The translations under genes were made by a program, and so were the position numbers. Shown piece after piece: positions 6,812 to 7,683 of a stretch of DNA of 7,683 bases. The notes under the pieces were generated by a model. It was not told the DNA's origin. It searched no databases and saw only the letters and a program-made list of their open reading frames with translations. Origin of the DNA: Thermodesulfovibrionales bacterium (GTDB taxonomy: Bacteria > Nitrospirota > Thermodesulfovibrionia > Thermodesulfovibrionales > SM23-35); contig JAKLQR010000016.1 of assembly GCA_022013235.1 (NCBI GenBank), forward strand, positions 1 through 7,683. Reading direction: 5' to 3'. Every line of letters starts with the position of its first letter. Position 1 is the first letter of the stretch.

Positions 6812-6831
6812 AGGATATATAAGGATATATA
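6812..6831 (+). repeat. Tandem 10-bp direct repeat
   Basis: AGGATATATA occurs twice with no spacer (6812-6821, 6822-6831). It overlaps a 7-bp inverted repeat, TATAAGG (6818-6824) with CCTTATA (6839-6845) across a 14-base loop. It lies 54 bases after the exchanger stop. A terminator is unlikely because the stem is AT-rich and lacks a T-run. Confidence 0.6.
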
Positions 6832-7147
6832 ATAAAAACCTTATAAAATATCTCTCTATGTTCACGAAAATATGTTCAAGCCTGATGTAATCTTTTCACG
6901 TAGAAACCAATATTTGCACCAGTGCCTACTTTATGTTCTTTAGGCACCACAATAATCTGATGCGAAATTGTATGACTGAGGCAAATATACTACAACTTCA
7001 TTAACCATTCCCCATGAAGCGAGGCCTTCTTTTGTAATAAAACCAATAACCTTTACATTGGAGCCTGGCAAAAGCGTAACAAGGACAGGTTTTTCAAAAC
7101 TCCTCTTGTCTCCTAAGAAAGCACTAAGTAAATCCTTTGTTGCAGTA

Positions 7148-7151
7148 TAGA
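7148..7151. repeat. Left target-site duplication of the inserted element
   Basis: TAGA directly abuts the left terminal repeat (7152 on), and the same TAGA follows the right end (7364-7367). Joining the flanks with a single TAGA gives an uninterrupted DUF502 reading frame (MRLLYTATK), which supports it as a genuine duplication. A 2-bp TA duplication with an asymmetric element end would give the same restored sequence. Confidence 0.7.
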
Positions 7152-7182
7152 CCTAAACGTTGCATAAAAATAGTTAAAAATC

Positions 7183-7251
7183 GTCATTGCCCGACTTGAT
7201 CGGGCAATCCAGAGAAAGGTTCTGGATTATCCGGTCAAGCCGGATAATGAC
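7183..7251. repeat. 69-bp palindrome of palindromes (cloverleaf-capable)
   Basis: Outer stem GTC (7183-7185) pairs with GAC (7249-7251). Hairpin 1 is ATTGCCCGA (7186-7194) with TCGGGCAAT (7200-7208), loop CTTGA. Hairpin 2 is CCAGA (7209-7213) with TCTGG (7221-7225). Hairpin 3 is ATTATCCGG (7226-7234) with CCGGATAAT (7240-7248), loop TCAAG. The two outer arms are also complementary to each other at 25 of 31 positions, so one long hairpin is an alternative fold. It resembles the dispersed GTCATT...AATCCAG family of extragenic palindromes seen in many bacteria. Confidence 0.85.
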
Positions 7252-7254
7252 AAA

Positions 7255-7281
7255 AAGGAGTTCACTTTAAGTGAATTCCTT
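7255..7281. repeat. 13-bp near-perfect hairpin inside the element
   Basis: AAGGAGTTCACTT (7255-7267) pairs with AAGTGAATTCCTT (7269-7281) around a single central T, with one G-T wobble at 7260/7276. In practice the loop would open by a pair or two. No T-run follows, so it is not a standard terminator; it is likely a structural part of the element. Confidence 0.7.
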
Positions 7282-7363
7282 ACTCGTCGGAAAAATCCTA
7301 TGCAAAGCCTTTATTCTAAACCTTCTTTGTATATTCAGATGCGTTATTTATGCAACTGTCGGG

Positions 7364-7367
7364 TAGA
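7364..7367. repeat. Right target-site duplication of the inserted element
   Basis: TAGA immediately follows the right terminal repeat and matches the copy at 7148-7151. The DUF502 coding sequence resumes from here on the minus strand. Confidence 0.7.
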
Positions 7368-7580
7368 GTAGCCTCATAAGAGGTACTTTGTTGAATGCCC
7401 TATCAATAAGGGTTAGCACCTTTTTTGTAAAGATATTGGAGGCTAAAAAACCAATAAATGTTACAAGGACAATTGTCACAAAGAATCCTGCGACAGGCAC
7501 AGGAAGACCAAGCAGACTATCTATTTTTGTAAAGATAATGTAGAAAACATATACAGTTATGGCAATAGGAACTAAAAATA

Positions 7581-7682
7581 TTATAGGGCTATCCGCTTGA
7601 CTGCCCTACCCCCAACATGTAGAATATGGGAATTATGCAAAATTACCATAGGACGATGATTGAATTTGAACAACGCTTTATT
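7581..7682 (-). other. Short open stretch at the window edge, unrecognised
   Basis: A 33-residue frame enters from the right edge and ends at a TAA (7581-7583). It starts NKALFKFNHRP and ends RAVKRIAL, and overlaps the first DUF502 piece in another frame. The last residues (VKRIA) could be the original N-terminus of the DUF502 protein joined through a further frameshift, since the family usually starts with a basic patch just before its first helix. I cannot assign the rest. Confidence 0.2.
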
Positions 7683-7683
7683 A

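Larger units (their letters stand above)
7152..7363. mobile_element. 212-bp non-coding MITE-like element in the DUF502 gene
   Basis: The left end reads CCTAAACGTTGCATAAA. The right end, read on the opposite strand, is CCCGACAGTTGCATAAA. The two agree at 13 of 17 positions, including a perfect 10-base GTTGCATAAA core. The element is flanked by TAGA copies. It is too short for a transposase and has no meaningful open frame, so it would have to be moved in trans. Its left half holds a structured palindrome (7183-7251) and a 13-bp hairpin (7255-7281). Its right half (~7282-7340) is plain AT-rich sequence. A TAA within its right end terminates the upstream DUF502 piece. The parent insertion-sequence family is not recognised. 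Confidence 0.72.
6876..7605 (-). pseudogene. Broken DUF502-family membrane protein gene
   Basis: Read on the minus strand. The first piece (7605 to 7368) encodes a hydrophobic start, PIIFLVPIAITVYVFYI then VAGFFVTIVLVTFIGFLA, with two likely membrane helices and the run-out LIDRAFNKVPLMRLLY. The second piece (7147 to 6940) continues TATKDLLSAFLGDKRSFEKP, then VKVIGFITKEGL and VVVYLPQSYNFA. This order, a two-helix start followed by 'IPLxRxxYxxxK' and 'xxGFxTxE', is that of DUF502 proteins (about 200 residues, function unknown). Lesions: a 212-bp element inserted between the two pieces; a frameshift near 6957 after which IIVVPKEH continues in another frame to a TGA at 6876-6878; and no start codon in frame at the 5' end, where a TAG sits at 7606-7608. 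The gene is dead as written; family assignment is by motif pattern. Confidence 0.72.

Noticed and set aside
7183..7251. tRNA gene suggested by the three-hairpin cloverleaf
   Set aside because: Stem lengths are wrong, and there is no T-loop GTTCRA, no 7-bp acceptor stem and no CCA-like end; it is a dispersed palindromic repeat.
6812..7367. CRISPR array from the clustered repeats
   Set aside because: There are no regularly spaced identical repeats of 23-40 bp with unique spacers; the repeats here are a 10-bp tandem pair and palindromes.
7628..7650. Second copy of the element end (TTATGCAAAA near the right edge)
   Set aside because: Only about eight bases (TTGCATAA on the minus strand) match the terminal repeat, with no flanking similarity; this is too short to call.

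Overview
The window looks like chromosomal DNA of an anaerobic or facultatively anaerobic bacterium. A group-1-like sigma-70 factor, a CooC-type nickel chaperone for carbon monoxide dehydrogenase, and a PAS-GGDEF protein with a Geobacter-like substitution suggest a Nitrospirota or Desulfobacterota/Geobacter-type lineage. This placement is inferred from gene content and protein style only; no search was possible.

Layout. (a) 1-225 holds an open frame that resembles an adenosine-deaminase-family (ADA/ADGF) protein. It breaks off abruptly at ~194-213, where a sigma-70 gene begins in a different frame, at sigma region 2.1 and without region 1.2. This is either a real deletion/recombination scar or a contig chimera. 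(b) 936-2240 (minus strand) is a PAS-PAS-GGDEF cyclic-dinucleotide synthase convergent with the sigma gene. It has an intact GGDEF and RxxD I-site, but a Ser replaces the usual guanine-contacting Asp. That is the substitution associated with 'Hypr' enzymes that make 3',3'-cGAMP. (c) 2432-6758 (plus strand) is a tightly packed five-gene unit: hisC, hisB, cooC, a tandem universal stress protein and a Na+/Ca2+-exchanger-family membrane protein. An extended -10 box lies immediately before hisC, close enough to suggest a leaderless message. (d) 6759-7683 is AT-rich and has no intact gene. On the minus strand it holds a broken DUF502-family membrane-protein gene. A 212-bp element with imperfect terminal inverted repeats and a 4-bp target duplication (TAGA) interrupts it; removing the element and one TAGA copy restores the reading frame exactly. 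Inside the element is a 69-bp palindrome whose two arms are themselves palindromes, with paired changes that preserve each inner hairpin.

How the genes fit together. hisC and hisB supply two steps of histidine synthesis. Their coupling to a nickel/CODH maturation ATPase, a stress protein and a cation exchanger is probably operon packing rather than one pathway, though the last three could form a metal or redox-stress module. The left edge and the right tail both look rearranged or decaying, while the middle is ordinary, well-conserved sequence.
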